Made by a program: the position numbers and the translations under genes. This document shows positions 45,462-55,613 of a stretch of DNA of 64,000 nucleotides, in pieces. Origin of the DNA: Gammaproteobacteria bacterium (lineage in GTDB: Bacteria; Pseudomonadota; Gammaproteobacteria; Pseudomonadales; Cellvibrionaceae); the NCBI GenBank assembly GCA_021151835.1, contig JAGKWO010000021.1:39710-103709 (forward strand), written 5' to 3'. Below the pieces are notes generated by a model. That model searched no databases. It was not told the DNA's origin and saw only the letters and a list, made by a program, of their open reading frames with translations. Position 1 is the first letter of the stretch. Each line of letters begins with the position of its first letter.

Positions 45462-48400
45462 ATGTTTTTTTCAAAATATAAAAAGGCTATTGGTCTAGCC
45501 ATTTATTCTTTGCTGGCATTTCATGCAGCGCACTCTCATGCGCAAATTAACTTATCGCAGAGCCCCCTGTTTTTAACATCAGGTGCCGAACCTAATTTGA
45601 TGTTCGTTCTTGATGACTCTGGTTCGATGCAGTTTGAAATTACACCGGAAACCTATCGCCTGGCGTCTGTAACAAATGGCGATACGGTATTCGCATTTCC
45701 ATCTGTCAATAGTGTTTATGGAAATAATTCATACAATAAAAAAGTCGTGGCTCCGGGTGATAGATCTGTTTACGGAATGTTGTTCAGATCGCCACAAATA
45801 AATGCGAGTTATTATAATCCTGCAAAATTATATAAACCCTGGGTTAAAAGTGATGGTGTTACCGTTACCGTTATGGATCCAGCCAGCGTTTCGTGCTCGT
45901 TACATAACCCGATAAACACCGGCACTGGAGATGCAAAATGTCGAAAGCTTACAGAAGAAGCAACCAGAAATTTTAATGGTGTCGATTCAACATGGACCTC
46001 TTGCTCGCTAAATGCTGCCAATGCCATTACTTGTAGCACCGGTACAAGTAATACATGGAAATATTATCCTGCAACTTATTATGTTTTTAATGGCGACCCC
46101 AATAATAAAGCAGATGTGTGGAATGCCCTGAAATATACGGAGCGAAAAATAATAGATCCAGTTTCTAAAATCTTAACCGGCGGATTAGATGCTTATACCG
46201 GTGATGGAAGAGGTGATGAGCGTACAGATTGTGGGTTTAATTTGAAAGGTGAAAGGTCTTGTTCTTATGCGGCTGAAATTCAAAACTTCGCTAACTGGTA
46301 TACCTATTATCGCTCAAGAGTTTTAACTGCCAGGGCTGGAATTGGGCGTGCTTTTGCGCAGCAGCAGGATGGTATTCGGGTTGGTTTCGGTACTATCAAT
46401 AGAGGCTCAAATTCAGTTGATGGAGCAAATACGGAAATTATCAAAACCGGAGTTCGCAAATTTACCTCAACTCGAAAAGCTTCATTTTTGACTGAATTGT
46501 ATGGTGTTCCTATTGGTGGTGGTACGCCATTACCTAATGCATTGGATTGGGTCGGAAAATATTATCAGAGGGTAGATAATAAAGGGCCCTGGTCAAAAGA
46601 CCCTGAGAATGGGTTAGAAGATTCCCATGTTCAATGTCGTGCCAGTTATGCGTTATTAATGTCGGATGGATACTGGACAAGTACAATTAATACCGCAGGC
46701 AATAGCGATAATACGGCAGGAAGTACTATCACTAGTGACATTCCTGGCGCAAACCCCGGTTCTTATAAGTACGAGCCTGTAGCTCCTTTTACCGATAGCC
46801 AATCTAATAGCTTGGCGGATGTTGCAATGAAATACTGGAAGGCAGATTTGCGGTCCGACCTTGCTAACAAAGTCAAGCCAAATACGATTGATCCTGCTTT
46901 TTGGCAGCATATGACGACCTTTACGATAGGATTGGGTGTTGAAGGAAATATTTCTGTTAAAAGTGTTGCAGACGTTATAACTACTGGAAAAGATATTAAT
47001 GGAAATGCCATCAAATGGCCCACGCTTGTAACTACAGCGGAGGATGGCACTAAAGTAGATGACATGCTCCATGCCGCTGTTAATGGGCGCGGTGATTTTT
47101 TTAGCGCAAGAGATCCTGATGCTTTTGCCAATAGTCTGGCTAATTTGCTTCAGGATATTACCGGGCGTGATACAAATAATGCCGCCGCCGCCGCTGCCAA
47201 CTCAACCAGCTTGAATACTGGCAGTATGGTTTATAAAGCGTTGTTCGACAGTAATAATTGGACTGGTGATCTGAAAGCTATTGAAATAAATTCCGCCGGT
47301 GCTTTTGGTAAGGAGGTGTGGAGTGCAAGTATTCCTGCTGTAAGAAATATATACACATTTAATGGAACTGTCGGCAAACAATTATTGTGGAGTAATTTGA
47401 ATACAGCTCAAATTGGTTGGTTGAAAGAAGGATCAACCGATGAAATCGGAAAAGCGAGATTGGAATGGTTTAAGGGGAAGGATGATAAGGACGCAAATGC
47501 CGCTGCTGATTTGCGTGGCCGCAATGGCCGGTTACTTGGCGATATAGTTAACTCTGACCCCGCGTTTGCAGGAAATATCAATTTGCGTTATGACCGTTTA
47601 CCTGCTGATAGTACTTTGGGAGCTGCGTCGTATACCGATTATTTCAACACGAAAAAGAAAAATCGCAGGGAAATGTTGTATGTAGGTGCTAATGACGGGA
47701 TGTTGCACGGTTTTAATGCTCGTGTTTCTGCTGCTGACACTGTCGCCGCTGGAACCGAAATTTTTGCTTATGCTCCAACTCGTATCATGAAAAATATCCC
47801 CAATCTGGCATCTGAACTTTATGGAAAAGACAGTAGAAAGCCACATAAATATATGGTTGATGGCCCAATTTATGTATCAGATGCGTATGTCAGTGGTGGA
47901 TGGAAAAATATACTCGTTGGAACTTTAGGGGCGGGAGGGAGAGGAATTTATGTGTTGGATGTTACAAACCCCGATTCGTTTAATGAGACTAATGTTTTAT
48001 TTGAACTAACAGAAGATCAATACCCCGAATTGGGTTTTATTACCGGTGTGCCAATTATTGCGCCTGGTGCAGACAAACGGTGGAAAATCTTCATCGGTAA
48101 TGGCTATAACTCAACAAAAGACGGTAGTGCAAAGGCTTACCTCGGTGTTATTGATATTAACGATGAGCTGGCTCGAGCACGTGCTAACTGGAGTGGGACA
48201 ACCAGAACAAAATTTATAGCAACTAATAGCACTACGGACAATTCACTATCTCAACCGGCGTTATTACCCAATGAAGATGGTCTGGTGGTAGCTGCATATG
48301 CCGGGGATATAAACGGTAATATGTGGAAGTTTAATTTGTCATCAGACAGCCCTGGCTCCTGGGTGGTGGCCAACTCTGGAACCCCATTATTTGTAGCTAA

Positions 48401-49151
48401 AGATACAAGCTCAAATACTCAACCAATTACTGCCAGTCCTACATTAGGTTTTAATAACAGGGTAACCCCTGCAAGGGTAATGGTGTATTTTGGAACGGGT
48501 AGGTATGTGGCCTCAGACGATAATCAAAAATCGAGTAGAGTTCAAAGTTTTTACGCGTTAGTTGATAAGGAGGTTGCAATATCTGGACGCACTAATTTGC
48601 ATCAAAAAACAATGACTGCGACTTCAACACAAAGGACTATTTCCGGTGAGATAAACACCGATAAAACAAATGCGATAAATTGGGCCACAAAAGACGGCTG
48701 GTATCTGGATTTTCCTGCAAACGAAAGAATTATTACCAAACCGTTACTTGTTTATGATCGTTTGATTTTCCCGACCGTTATACCGACTGATGATCCATGT
48801 TCAGCTGGCGGTAGTGGCTGGATAATGGAATTGATTGCGACAGGGGAGCCAAATCCGCAATTTAAATTGCTCGCTGGTGGTAACTCATTCCAGGAAATTG
48901 CAATTTTTGGCAAGCTTACTTCAATCGAAGGGAGTTACAGAGGTACTCTTTCTGGATCAGGTTCAAGTGCTGCAGCTAGCACGGGTTCAGCCGCATCCAG
49001 CTCTGTCGGTAATGAATGTGGCGGAGCAAACGGTGGCGGAAGTGGTGTTTTCACTGCTATCGGAATCCAGAGTGATGGAAGCGAAAAAAGCAATTTAGGA
49101 AGCCGGCCTTGTGACCTGTTTGATCGCCAATCATGGCGTGAATTAGAGTGA
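45462..49151 (+). CDS. pilY1: Type IV pilus tip adhesin/assembly protein PilY1
   Basis: 1229 residues from the ATG at 45462 (GGGG eight bases upstream). Signal peptide ends in HSHAQ near residue 28. The N-terminal von Willebrand A-like part has the metal-site FVLDDSGSM; the C-terminal half (about residues 700-1080) is the seven-bladed PilY1 propeller with a calcium loop in GDINGNMWKFN, and the tail is Ser/Ala/Gly-rich with CGG. It caps and primes the pilus and can act as an adhesin. The gene is visibly richer in A and T than the housekeeping block on its left, which suggests faster divergence or transfer. Confidence 0.9.
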   Translation: MFFSKYKKAIGLAIYSLLAFHAAHSHAQINLSQSPLFLTSGAEPNLMFVLDDSGSMQFEITPETYRLASVTNGDTVFAFPSVNSVYGNNSYNKKVVAPGDRSVYGMLFRSPQINASYYNPAKLYKPWVKSDGVTVTVMDPASVSCSLHNPINTGTGDAKCRKLTEEATRNFNGVDSTWTSCSLNAANAITCSTGTSNTWKYYPATYYVFNGDPNNKADVWNALKYTERKIIDPVSKILTGGLDAYTGDGRGDERTDCGFNLKGERSCSYAAEIQNFANWYTYYRSRVLTARAGIGRAFAQQQDGIRVGFGTINRGSNSVDGANTEIIKTGVRKFTSTRKASFLTELYGVPIGGGTPLPNALDWVGKYYQRVDNKGPWSKDPENGLEDSHVQCRASYALLMSDGYWTSTINTAGNSDNTAGSTITSDIPGANPGSYKYEPVAPFTDSQSNSLADVAMKYWKADLRSDLANKVKPNTIDPAFWQHMTTFTIGLGVEGNISVKSVADVITTGKDINGNAIKWPTLVTTAEDGTKVDDMLHAAVNGRGDFFSARDPDAFANSLANLLQDITGRDTNNAAAAAANSTSLNTGSMVYKALFDSNNWTGDLKAIEINSAGAFGKEVWSASIPAVRNIYTFNGTVGKQLLWSNLNTAQIGWLKEGSTDEIGKARLEWFKGKDDKDANAAADLRGRNGRLLGDIVNSDPAFAGNINLRYDRLPADSTLGAASYTDYFNTKKKNRREMLYVGANDGMLHGFNARVSAADTVAAGTEIFAYAPTRIMKNIPNLASELYGKDSRKPHKYMVDGPIYVSDAYVSGGWKNILVGTLGAGGRGIYVLDVTNPDSFNETNVLFELTEDQYPELGFITGVPIIAPGADKRWKIFIGNGYNSTKDGSAKAYLGVIDINDELARARANWSGTTRTKFIATNSTTDNSLSQPALLPNEDGLVVAAYAGDINGNMWKFNLSSDSPGSWVVANSGTPLFVAKDTSSNTQPITASPTLGFNNRVTPARVMVYFGTGRYVASDDNQKSSRVQSFYALVDKEVAISGRTNLHQKTMTATSTQRTISGEINTDKTNAINWATKDGWYLDFPANERIITKPLLVYDRLIFPTVIPTDDPCSAGGSGWIMELIATGEPNPQFKLLAGGNSFQEIAIFGKLTSIEGSYRGTLSGSGSSAAASTGSAASSSVGNECGGANGGGSGVFTAIGIQSDGSEKSNLGSRPCDLFDRQSWRELE

Positions 49152-49159
49152 TAAACATT

Positions 49160-49570
49160 ATGAAACCAAAATTTTCAGGATTCACTCTTATTGAATTGAT
49201 GGTAGTGGTTGCGATTGTCGGGATTATTGGGGCAATCGCATACCCCAGCTATATGGATTCAGTGCGTAAGAGTAGTCGTGTAGAGGCAAAGTCTGAACTG
49301 ATGGATTTTGCCCAACGATTGCAGAAATGTTTTACCGCTAATGGAAAGTTTAATGATGCGGACAAGTGTTCCGCATATAAAACCTTAATTAGCTCACCGC
49401 CATATAAATCGCAAGGACGAGGTTTTTATGAAATCAAAATCAGTAATGCTACGGCCACGGCTTATCTACTGACGGCAACAGCAAAATCAGGCACACAACT
49501 AGCAGATACTCAATGTATAACCATGACGCTTGATCATAAAGGCACTACTTTGCCCGCTGCTTGTTGGTGA
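49160..49570 (+). CDS. pilE: Type IV pilin-like protein PilE
   Basis: 136 residues. Start at the ATG at 49160; a GTG at 49148 overlaps the pilY1 stop (GTGA) and would add four residues before MKPKFSG. Leader MKPKFSG, then FTLIELMVVVAIVGIIGAIAYPSYMDSV with Glu at position 5. Two Cys near the end (TQCITM and AACW) give the D-region disulfide. In Pseudomonas PilE at this place is a minor pilin, and its small size and operon place support that here. Confidence 0.88.
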   Translation: MKPKFSGFTLIELMVVVAIVGIIGAIAYPSYMDSVRKSSRVEAKSELMDFAQRLQKCFTANGKFNDADKCSAYKTLISSPPYKSQGRGFYEIKISNATATAYLLTATAKSGTQLADTQCITMTLDHKGTTLPAACW

Positions 49571-49582
49571 TTTTTAACGTAA

Positions 49583-49626
49583 ATTTCCTATCAGGGAGCA
49601 TTACCCTGATAGGAAATATTTTATTC
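49583..49626. terminator. Bidirectional terminator between pilE and pilR
   Basis: A 14-pair perfect stem (49583-49596 with 49604-49617) around a seven-base loop, with ATTTTATT after it on the plus strand. It closes the pilin operon and faces the convergent pilR stop. Confidence 0.92.
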
Positions 49627-51021
49627 GTCATCAAGCCCCAGCTTTTGCAATCTGTATCTGAGTGATCTGAAACTAATTCCCAAATGTTTTGCGGCTAATG
49701 TTTTATTCCACTTGGCTTGCTCCAGCGCATGGCAAAGAATTTCTTTTTCCACATCCTGCAAATATTCATCCAGCGATGGATACTCGGCACAGCGCGCAGG
49801 GTAATCAACATTTCCGGTGCTTTGGCGGACACTCGGCTTTCCTGGTGTTGGATAAACTTTTTCTGCTTGGGTGATGTGGTTGTCGCGCAACTGTAAATCA
49901 TCGCTGTCGATGATATTACTCTCGCACAACGTAAATGCTCGCTCGAGAATATTTTCCAGTTCCCGCACATTGCCCGGGAATTGGTAGTTCTCCAGTATTT
50001 TTTGCGCATCGGCGGAAAGTTTTGGTACGGGTAAATTAATTTCTGATGCTAATTTGTTTAACAAATGTTGGGTAAGGAGTGGAATATCCTCACGGCGCTC
50101 ACGTAATGGTGCAACAGCAAGCTGGATAACATTCAAGCGATAAAATAAATCCTGGCGAAAACGCCCTTCTTTAACTTCAGTTTCCAGATTTTTATGGGTT
50201 GCACATAATATACGTACATCGGTGGTAATTTCTTCTGCTGCTCCTACCGGGCGGACAGATTTTTCCTGAATTGCACGCAGCAATTTGACTTGCATATCGA
50301 GTGGCAGGTCGGCCACTTCATCAAAAAATAAAGTGCCTCCTTCCGCTGCTTGAAACAAACCGGTTTTGTCTTGATGCGCTCCTGTAAAGCTTCCTTTTTT
50401 GTGGCCAAAAAATTCACTTTCCATTAGTTCGCGCGGAATAGCTCCGCAGTTGACGGCAATGAAAGGATTGTTGGCACGCGGGCCCAAATCATGAATTGAA
50501 TGAGCTACCAGCTCTTTACCGGAGCCTGATTCGCCGCTGATATAAACGGGAGCCTGGGATCGCGCCAGTTTTTCAATGCTGCGAATTAATTCCTGGATCG
50601 CTTTGGATTCACCAATAATCGGTGTGAGTTTTGGTACTGGCTGAGGTGCTAGCTGGCTGGATTCGATCGCAGTATTAACCAGTTTGCGGAGCGTAGATAA
50701 ATCGACTGGTTTGGAAATAAAATCAAATGCACCCGCTTTCATCGATTCAATTGCGGTGTCTATACTGCCGTGTGCGGTGATGACGGCAACGGGAAGTTGT
50801 GGTTGATGTTGTTGGATGAAATCAACAATTTCCAATCCGTTGCCATCGGGCAGGCGCATATCGGTTAAACATAAATCGTAAGTATGCTGCGCAAGTAATT
50901 GTTTGGCCTGAGTGACATTGGCTGCACTTTGGGTATCAATTTGCATTCTTCCCAACGTGATTTCCAGCAGCTCGCGGATATCCGGTTCATCGTCAATTAT
51001 CAGTGCACGTTTTTGGGTCAT
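49621..51021 (-). CDS. pilR: Sigma-54 response regulator PilR
   Basis: 466 residues. Receiver domain (residues about 3-120; Asp in LCLTDMRLPDGNG), sigma-54 AAA+ domain with Walker A GESGSGKE, GAFTGA-loop (seen as GSFTGAHQDK) and Walker B FFDEVADLP, then a Fis-type helix-turn-helix (NKTLAAKHLGISFRSLRYRL). It drives sigma-54 transcription of pilin genes when phosphorylated by PilS. 15 bases after pilS in the same operon. Confidence 0.95.
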   Translation of the reverse strand: MTQKRALIIDDEPDIRELLEITLGRMQIDTQSAANVTQAKQLLAQHTYDLCLTDMRLPDGNGLEIVDFIQQHQPQLPVAVITAHGSIDTAIESMKAGAFDFISKPVDLSTLRKLVNTAIESSQLAPQPVPKLTPIIGESKAIQELIRSIEKLARSQAPVYISGESGSGKELVAHSIHDLGPRANNPFIAVNCGAIPRELMESEFFGHKKGSFTGAHQDKTGLFQAAEGGTLFFDEVADLPLDMQVKLLRAIQEKSVRPVGAAEEITTDVRILCATHKNLETEVKEGRFRQDLFYRLNVIQLAVAPLRERREDIPLLTQHLLNKLASEINLPVPKLSADAQKILENYQFPGNVRELENILERAFTLCESNIIDSDDLQLRDNHITQAEKVYPTPGKPSVRQSTGNVDYPARCAEYPSLDEYLQDVEKEILCHALEQAKWNKTLAAKHLGISFRSLRYRLQKLGLDDE

Positions 51022-51036
51022 GGTTGATTCCAGTGT

Positions 51037-52686
51037 TTAAGTCGCTTTTTCAGGATGCGCAAGTTGGAGATGAAAGCAGCTCTCGCCTTTCTCCGTGCGC
51101 TTATAAGAAATAATAGCCTGGTTGGCTTCGCACAATTCTTTGCAAATATAGAGGCCCAGCCCTGAACCGGTATTTTCTGTAGTAAAAAATGGTTCAAACA
51201 GATGTCGGCTATTCTCATCGCTGATACCGGGGCCGTAATCTATTACTCGAATATAGGGTTGTTGATAACTAATATCCAAACCTATCTCGATACGCAGCTC
51301 CGGCTTTCCATGACGAATGCCATTGTCAAATAAATTGGTCAATACCTGTTGCAATTGGCTGGTATCAAATTTTGCATTGAGTTGTTGCAGGTTACCCTGG
51401 TCATCGTATTCAAAAGTATTGCGCGATTCGCCAATATTTTTTTCGACAACGTTAATAATTAGCTGGCTGCCGTTACTTTTTCCAATTTTATAGTCGTTGA
51501 TAAAATTAGGAAGCCATTGCGCTAAATTAATGTGTTCCGGTTTGGCTGCTTTGCGGCGCGATAGCTGCAATATGTTTTCAATAATCTGGTTTACCCGTTT
51601 GCTATGGTTGTTAATGATATCCAACAGGCGATGATCACTTTGTGGCAGCTCCTGTGATTCTCCCAGCAATTGGCTGGCATGGCTAATCGCGCCGAGCGGA
51701 TTGCGAATTTCATGGGCGATGCTTGCGGTTAATCGCCCTAAGGACGCCAGTTTTAATTGTTGTGCTTGTTGGTTGATCGAGCGTACATCTTCCAGAAAAA
51801 TTAACGTTTCAGCCGGGTTCCCCTGCTCCAGATGAGCAAAATTGACCTTAACTTCTGTTGTGGTTTGGCTTTCAATTTTCATTTGTGGGGAATGGTCACT
51901 GCTCTGGCGCAACCATGACTGGTATTTTTTATAAAGCTCGGGAAATTTATCAAGTCGTATGGCCTGGCTGGAGGAAAGGTTGGCCCCCAGCAGTTTTATC
52001 GCCGATTGATTCCATAATTCCAATTCCATATTTTTATTGAGGACTATGATTCCGGTGCGCATCCGCTCAACGATAAGCTGGGCAAGCTTTTGCAGGTGCT
52101 CGGCATGTTCGGCCTGGGCTTGGGCCTCGGCATAGGAAGAACGAATTTTCTTTGTAAGATGCTGGAACAATAACGCCGTTAAAAAAGCAAGGGCACCGAG
52201 CGTGCCGGAGGCAAAAATAGCTTTATTGTCCTGGGTGAGAATCAGGAAACGGTAAGTGCCCTCGCTCAGTACAACCAGCGTGGTAATCGCGGCAAGAAAA
52301 AATGAAATACGCTCGCGTAACATAATCCCGCCCGCGGCGATGGCAACCAGTAATAAATAACCCAATCCGCTAACGGCGCCGCCACTGGCATGCATCAATA
52401 AACTGATTGCAGCCACATCGATGAGTAATGAGCCAAAGAGTTTACGTTGCGATGGCGAGAACTTGAGTTGCCACATCACAATCAGCGTCATGCAGTTAAT
52501 AGCCGTATAAGCCGCTGAGGTGTATAGGAATAGTCCCGGATTGTCGTTACCCAGAATTTTGGGTGCTACCTGCAGTTCAAACATAATTAATAACAAACTG
52601 CCGAGCAGGGTGCGATAGTAGGTGTAAACCCGCAACAGGTCGTAGGGGTTGTAGTTGCGGGCATCGCTATGCGAAAGCGTGGTCAT
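51037..52686 (-). CDS. pilS: Pilus sensor histidine kinase PilS
   Basis: 549 residues from the ATG at 52686; an upstream in-frame ATG at 52722 lacks a better ribosome site, so the start is uncertain. Six membrane helices (about residues 20-195), a PAS-like segment, HisKA with His in SIAHEIRNPLGAISHASQLL, and an ATPase domain with DNGIRHG, DYGPGIS and GSGLGLYICKELCE. It senses pilin in the membrane in Pseudomonas and phosphorylates PilR. Confidence 0.93.
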   Translation of the reverse strand: MTTLSHSDARNYNPYDLLRVYTYYRTLLGSLLLIMFELQVAPKILGNDNPGLFLYTSAAYTAINCMTLIVMWQLKFSPSQRKLFGSLLIDVAAISLLMHASGGAVSGLGYLLLVAIAAGGIMLRERISFFLAAITTLVVLSEGTYRFLILTQDNKAIFASGTLGALAFLTALLFQHLTKKIRSSYAEAQAQAEHAEHLQKLAQLIVERMRTGIIVLNKNMELELWNQSAIKLLGANLSSSQAIRLDKFPELYKKYQSWLRQSSDHSPQMKIESQTTTEVKVNFAHLEQGNPAETLIFLEDVRSINQQAQQLKLASLGRLTASIAHEIRNPLGAISHASQLLGESQELPQSDHRLLDIINNHSKRVNQIIENILQLSRRKAAKPEHINLAQWLPNFINDYKIGKSNGSQLIINVVEKNIGESRNTFEYDDQGNLQQLNAKFDTSQLQQVLTNLFDNGIRHGKPELRIEIGLDISYQQPYIRVIDYGPGISDENSRHLFEPFFTTENTGSGLGLYICKELCEANQAIISYKRTEKGESCFHLQLAHPEKAT

Positions 52687-52862
52687 TGGCGGGTTGATCC
52701 TGTGTATTGAATTGATATACAAAAATCCACTTGGCTTTATCGGTCTGGATCGCGGACAATGCGCGCCTTTGGCGAGTGTACAGGGCCTTGCCCCAGGTTG
52801 CTGCGTGCAACGTCAATTGCCAGCATTCTCACGTTGTTTTTCCGGTCATAGTCAGGGCGCTT

Positions 52863-54491
52863 ATGTTGCCATTAAAGTTGATTCTCTCCCAAGTAAATAC
52901 ATTGGTTGGTGACATCCCCGGTAACACCGCCACGGTGATTGCCGTCGCGCGCGCTGCGCTGAATGAGGGACCGGTGGATGCCATTCTGTTTCCCGAACTG
53001 ACCCTTACCGGTTACCCGCCGGAAGATCTGCTGCTGCGCCCAAGCCTTGAGGTTCGTATTGCTCGCGCTTTGCGGGAAATTGAAGAGGCAAATTTGCCGG
53101 TGGCGCTGGTGATCGGTTATCCCCGGCTGCTTGCCGGTAAGCTGTACAACATGGCAGGTGTTATCAGGAACGGTAAGTTAATCGCGGAATACGCCAAGCA
53201 ATGTTTGCCGAATTACCAGGTATTTGATGAAAAGCGTTATTTTGTGGCCGGCGATAAACCCTGCGTATTTGATTTGAATGGCGTGCCGACTGCACTTAGC
53301 GTGTGCGAGGATATCTGGTTCCCCGAACCCATGGCCCAGGCCAGGGCAGCAGGCGCCAGGCTGATGCTTAACCTGAATGCCTCTCCCTATCATCAAGGCA
53401 AGCAGCAAGAGCGCGAGGCGGTAGTTGCACTGCGTGCGCGCGAAGGCCAAATGCCGGTTGTGTATACCAATCTGGTTGGCGGCCAGGATGAATTGGTATT
53501 TGACGGCGGTTCAGTTGTCGTTGATGCCGCGGGTCATACCTGTTTCAGGGCGCCCGCGTTTGATGAAGGGCGATTCGCCGTTGATCTGCAATGGGATCAA
53601 CAACAAATCCATGTGCCCGCGCAATCGCTACATGTTATCCCTGACAATTTGGCAACCGTATACCAGGCGCTGGTTGTGGGGATGCGCGATTACGTCAACA
53701 AAAATCGCTTTAAAGGCGTAGTCCTGGGCTTATCGGGCGGCATTGATTCTGCGCTGACACTGGCAATAGCCGTGGACGCACTGGGCGCTGATCGCGTTGA
53801 GGCGGTAATGATGCCCTTCCGTTACACATCCGACCTCAGTAAAGACGATGCTGCTGATGAGGCGGCGCGTCTTGGAGTGCGCTACAGCTCAATCTCTATT
53901 GAACCCATGTACGAAGCCTTTATGGCAGCCCTTGCCGATGAGTTTGCCGGTACGAAGCGCGATACCACCGAGGAAAACCTGCAAGCCCGCTGCCGCGGTG
54001 TTTTGCTAATGGCTATTTCCAACAAGAAAGGCTACCTGGTGTTGACCACCGGCAACAAAAGCGAAATGGCGGTAGGGTATTCCACGCTTTATGGCGATAT
54101 GGCCGGCGGCTTTGATGCGCTCAAGGATGTACCTAAAACCCTGGTGTTTGCATTGTCGCGCTATCGCAACACGATTAGCCCGGTCATCCCGGAAACTGTC
54201 ATCACCCGACCGCCATCGGCGGAGCTGGCGCCGGATCAAAAAGACGAAGACAGTTTGCCGCCCTATGAAATCCTCGACCAGATTCTGGCGCTCTATATTG
54301 AGCAGGATCTCAGTGCCGAGGCGATTATTGCGCGCGGCTTTAACCGCGATCAGGTGGAGCGTGCGGTGCGGCTGGTGGATGTTAATGAATACAAACGTCG
54401 CCAGGCGCCGATAGGTGTTCGCATCTCCCGGCGCGGATTTGGCCGGGATCGCCGTTACCCGATTACCTCTGGCTGGAAAATGGGGGATTAA
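52863..54491 (+). CDS. nadE: Glutamine-dependent NAD+ synthetase
   Basis: 542 residues from the ATG at 52863 (AGGGCG upstream); the longer frame from 52731 has no matching homology. The N-terminal nitrilase-type glutaminase has FPELTLTGYPPEDLL, a Lys in YAKQCLPNY and the catalytic Cys in LSVCEDIWFP. The C-terminal ammonia-dependent NAD synthetase has the P-loop LSGGIDSALTLAI and the conserved TTGNKSEMAVGY. It makes NAD+ from deamido-NAD+ in the cytoplasm. Confidence 0.95.
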   Translation: MLPLKLILSQVNTLVGDIPGNTATVIAVARAALNEGPVDAILFPELTLTGYPPEDLLLRPSLEVRIARALREIEEANLPVALVIGYPRLLAGKLYNMAGVIRNGKLIAEYAKQCLPNYQVFDEKRYFVAGDKPCVFDLNGVPTALSVCEDIWFPEPMAQARAAGARLMLNLNASPYHQGKQQEREAVVALRAREGQMPVVYTNLVGGQDELVFDGGSVVVDAAGHTCFRAPAFDEGRFAVDLQWDQQQIHVPAQSLHVIPDNLATVYQALVVGMRDYVNKNRFKGVVLGLSGGIDSALTLAIAVDALGADRVEAVMMPFRYTSDLSKDDAADEAARLGVRYSSISIEPMYEAFMAALADEFAGTKRDTTEENLQARCRGVLLMAISNKKGYLVLTTGNKSEMAVGYSTLYGDMAGGFDALKDVPKTLVFALSRYRNTISPVIPETVITRPPSAELAPDQKDEDSLPPYEILDQILALYIEQDLSAEAIIARGFNRDQVERAVRLVDVNEYKRRQAPIGVRISRRGFGRDRRYPITSGWKMGD

Positions 54492-54508
54492 TTAATCCTC
54501 CCAAATAA

Positions 54509-54530
54509 AAAGGCCGCTAATGCGGCCTTT
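54509..54530 (-). terminator. Terminator between nadE and bamD
   Basis: AAAGGCCGC (54509-54517) pairs with GCGGCCTTT (54522-54530) around TAAT. On the minus strand the tail is TTTTTATTT, serving bamD; on the plus strand the tail is GGG, so it works poorly for nadE. Confidence 0.8.
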
Positions 54531-54548
54531 GGGTGGTGAGCGCAGGAA

Positions 54549-55451
54549 TTATTCCGGGCGGGCAGCAGCGGCAAGCGGTTTGTATTGCGGATCGTACTGC
54601 GCACGGGTATCAAAACCGGTAATTTCGTCTTTGCTGAAAAGCCCGAGGGTTAACCATGCCAGCACGCGCGATTTGCCGTTGTTATACATAAATTGCTGGT
54701 TAAAGCTGCCGTCTTTATTGAGCGCCGGGTAATCGGGGTAATTGAGCTTCAGAATTTCCTGCGCCTCTTCTGCCTGGCTATTCATCTTCAGCAGATAGTA
54801 ACCCTGGACCATGGTTGCCAATGCATCAGGAATGGCCGGGGTTTGCGGAAAGTTTTCCAGTACGTAGCGACCACGGCCCAGTGCAGCGACATAAGCACCG
54901 CGTTTGAAGTAATAATTGGCGGCATGGATTTCATAGCGGGCGAGATAATTGCGCAAGTAAATCATGCGCTTTTTGGCGTCGGCCGCGTAGGTACTATCGG
55001 GGTAGCGATTGAGTAACTGGGTAAAATTGGCGAGCGATTCACGCGCGGCACCCGGATCGCGCATGGTGGTATCGACCGGCATTACCCGCTCGAACATGCC
55101 TTTATCCTTGGTGAAGGAGCTCATGCCGAGCATGTAGTAGGCGTAATCAACATTGCGGTGTTGGGGATGCAGGCGAATAAAACGATTGGCCGTCGCAATC
55201 GCGGCATCCGGTTCGTCTGAACTGTATTGCGCGTAAATAAGTTCCAGTTGCGCCTGGTCTGCATAGGTACCGAACGGGAAGTTTTCTTCCAGTGTGTTCA
55301 GGTTTTTAATAGCAGATTCCCACTGGCTGTTTTCGAGTTGTTTGGTTGCGGCATTGTACAAATCCGCTTCGGTAGTGTATTCAGGCTCCTTGGAAGAGCA
55401 GGCAGTCAGCAGGACAGCAGTGCTGAGCAACAAACAGGGCAGGACGCGCAT
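54549..55451 (-). CDS. bamD: Outer-membrane assembly lipoprotein BamD
   Basis: 300 residues from the ATG at 55451; the open frame further upstream (to 55724) runs antisense through rluD and is not used. Lipoprotein signal MRVLPCLLLSTAVLLTAC with Cys18. Five TPR-like repeats follow, with the BamD blocks FIRLHPQHRNVDYAYYMLGMSSF and AARESLANFTQLLNRYPDS. The C-terminal tail is longer than in E. coli (245 residues) and ends in Ala-rich sequence. Part of the BAM complex that folds outer-membrane proteins such as the TonB receptor. Confidence 0.93.
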   Translation of the reverse strand: MRVLPCLLLSTAVLLTACSSKEPEYTTEADLYNAATKQLENSQWESAIKNLNTLEENFPFGTYADQAQLELIYAQYSSDEPDAAIATANRFIRLHPQHRNVDYAYYMLGMSSFTKDKGMFERVMPVDTTMRDPGAARESLANFTQLLNRYPDSTYAADAKKRMIYLRNYLARYEIHAANYYFKRGAYVAALGRGRYVLENFPQTPAIPDALATMVQGYYLLKMNSQAEEAQEILKLNYPDYPALNKDGSFNQQFMYNNGKSRVLAWLTLGLFSKDEITGFDTRAQYDPQYKPLAAAARPE

Positions 55452-55613
55452 AGGGTTATAGACTCTTATCTCAACAAATTTAGACCCCGATTCGCGGGGC
55501 AGGGTATTTAAACACAGAGCTTGGCGGATACCAATCTGGCAGACAGAAAAGCTCCTGATTTCCACTGTGTTGACGCTAAATCCGGCCGCCACAGTTTTAC
55601 TTGAGGTTATTGA

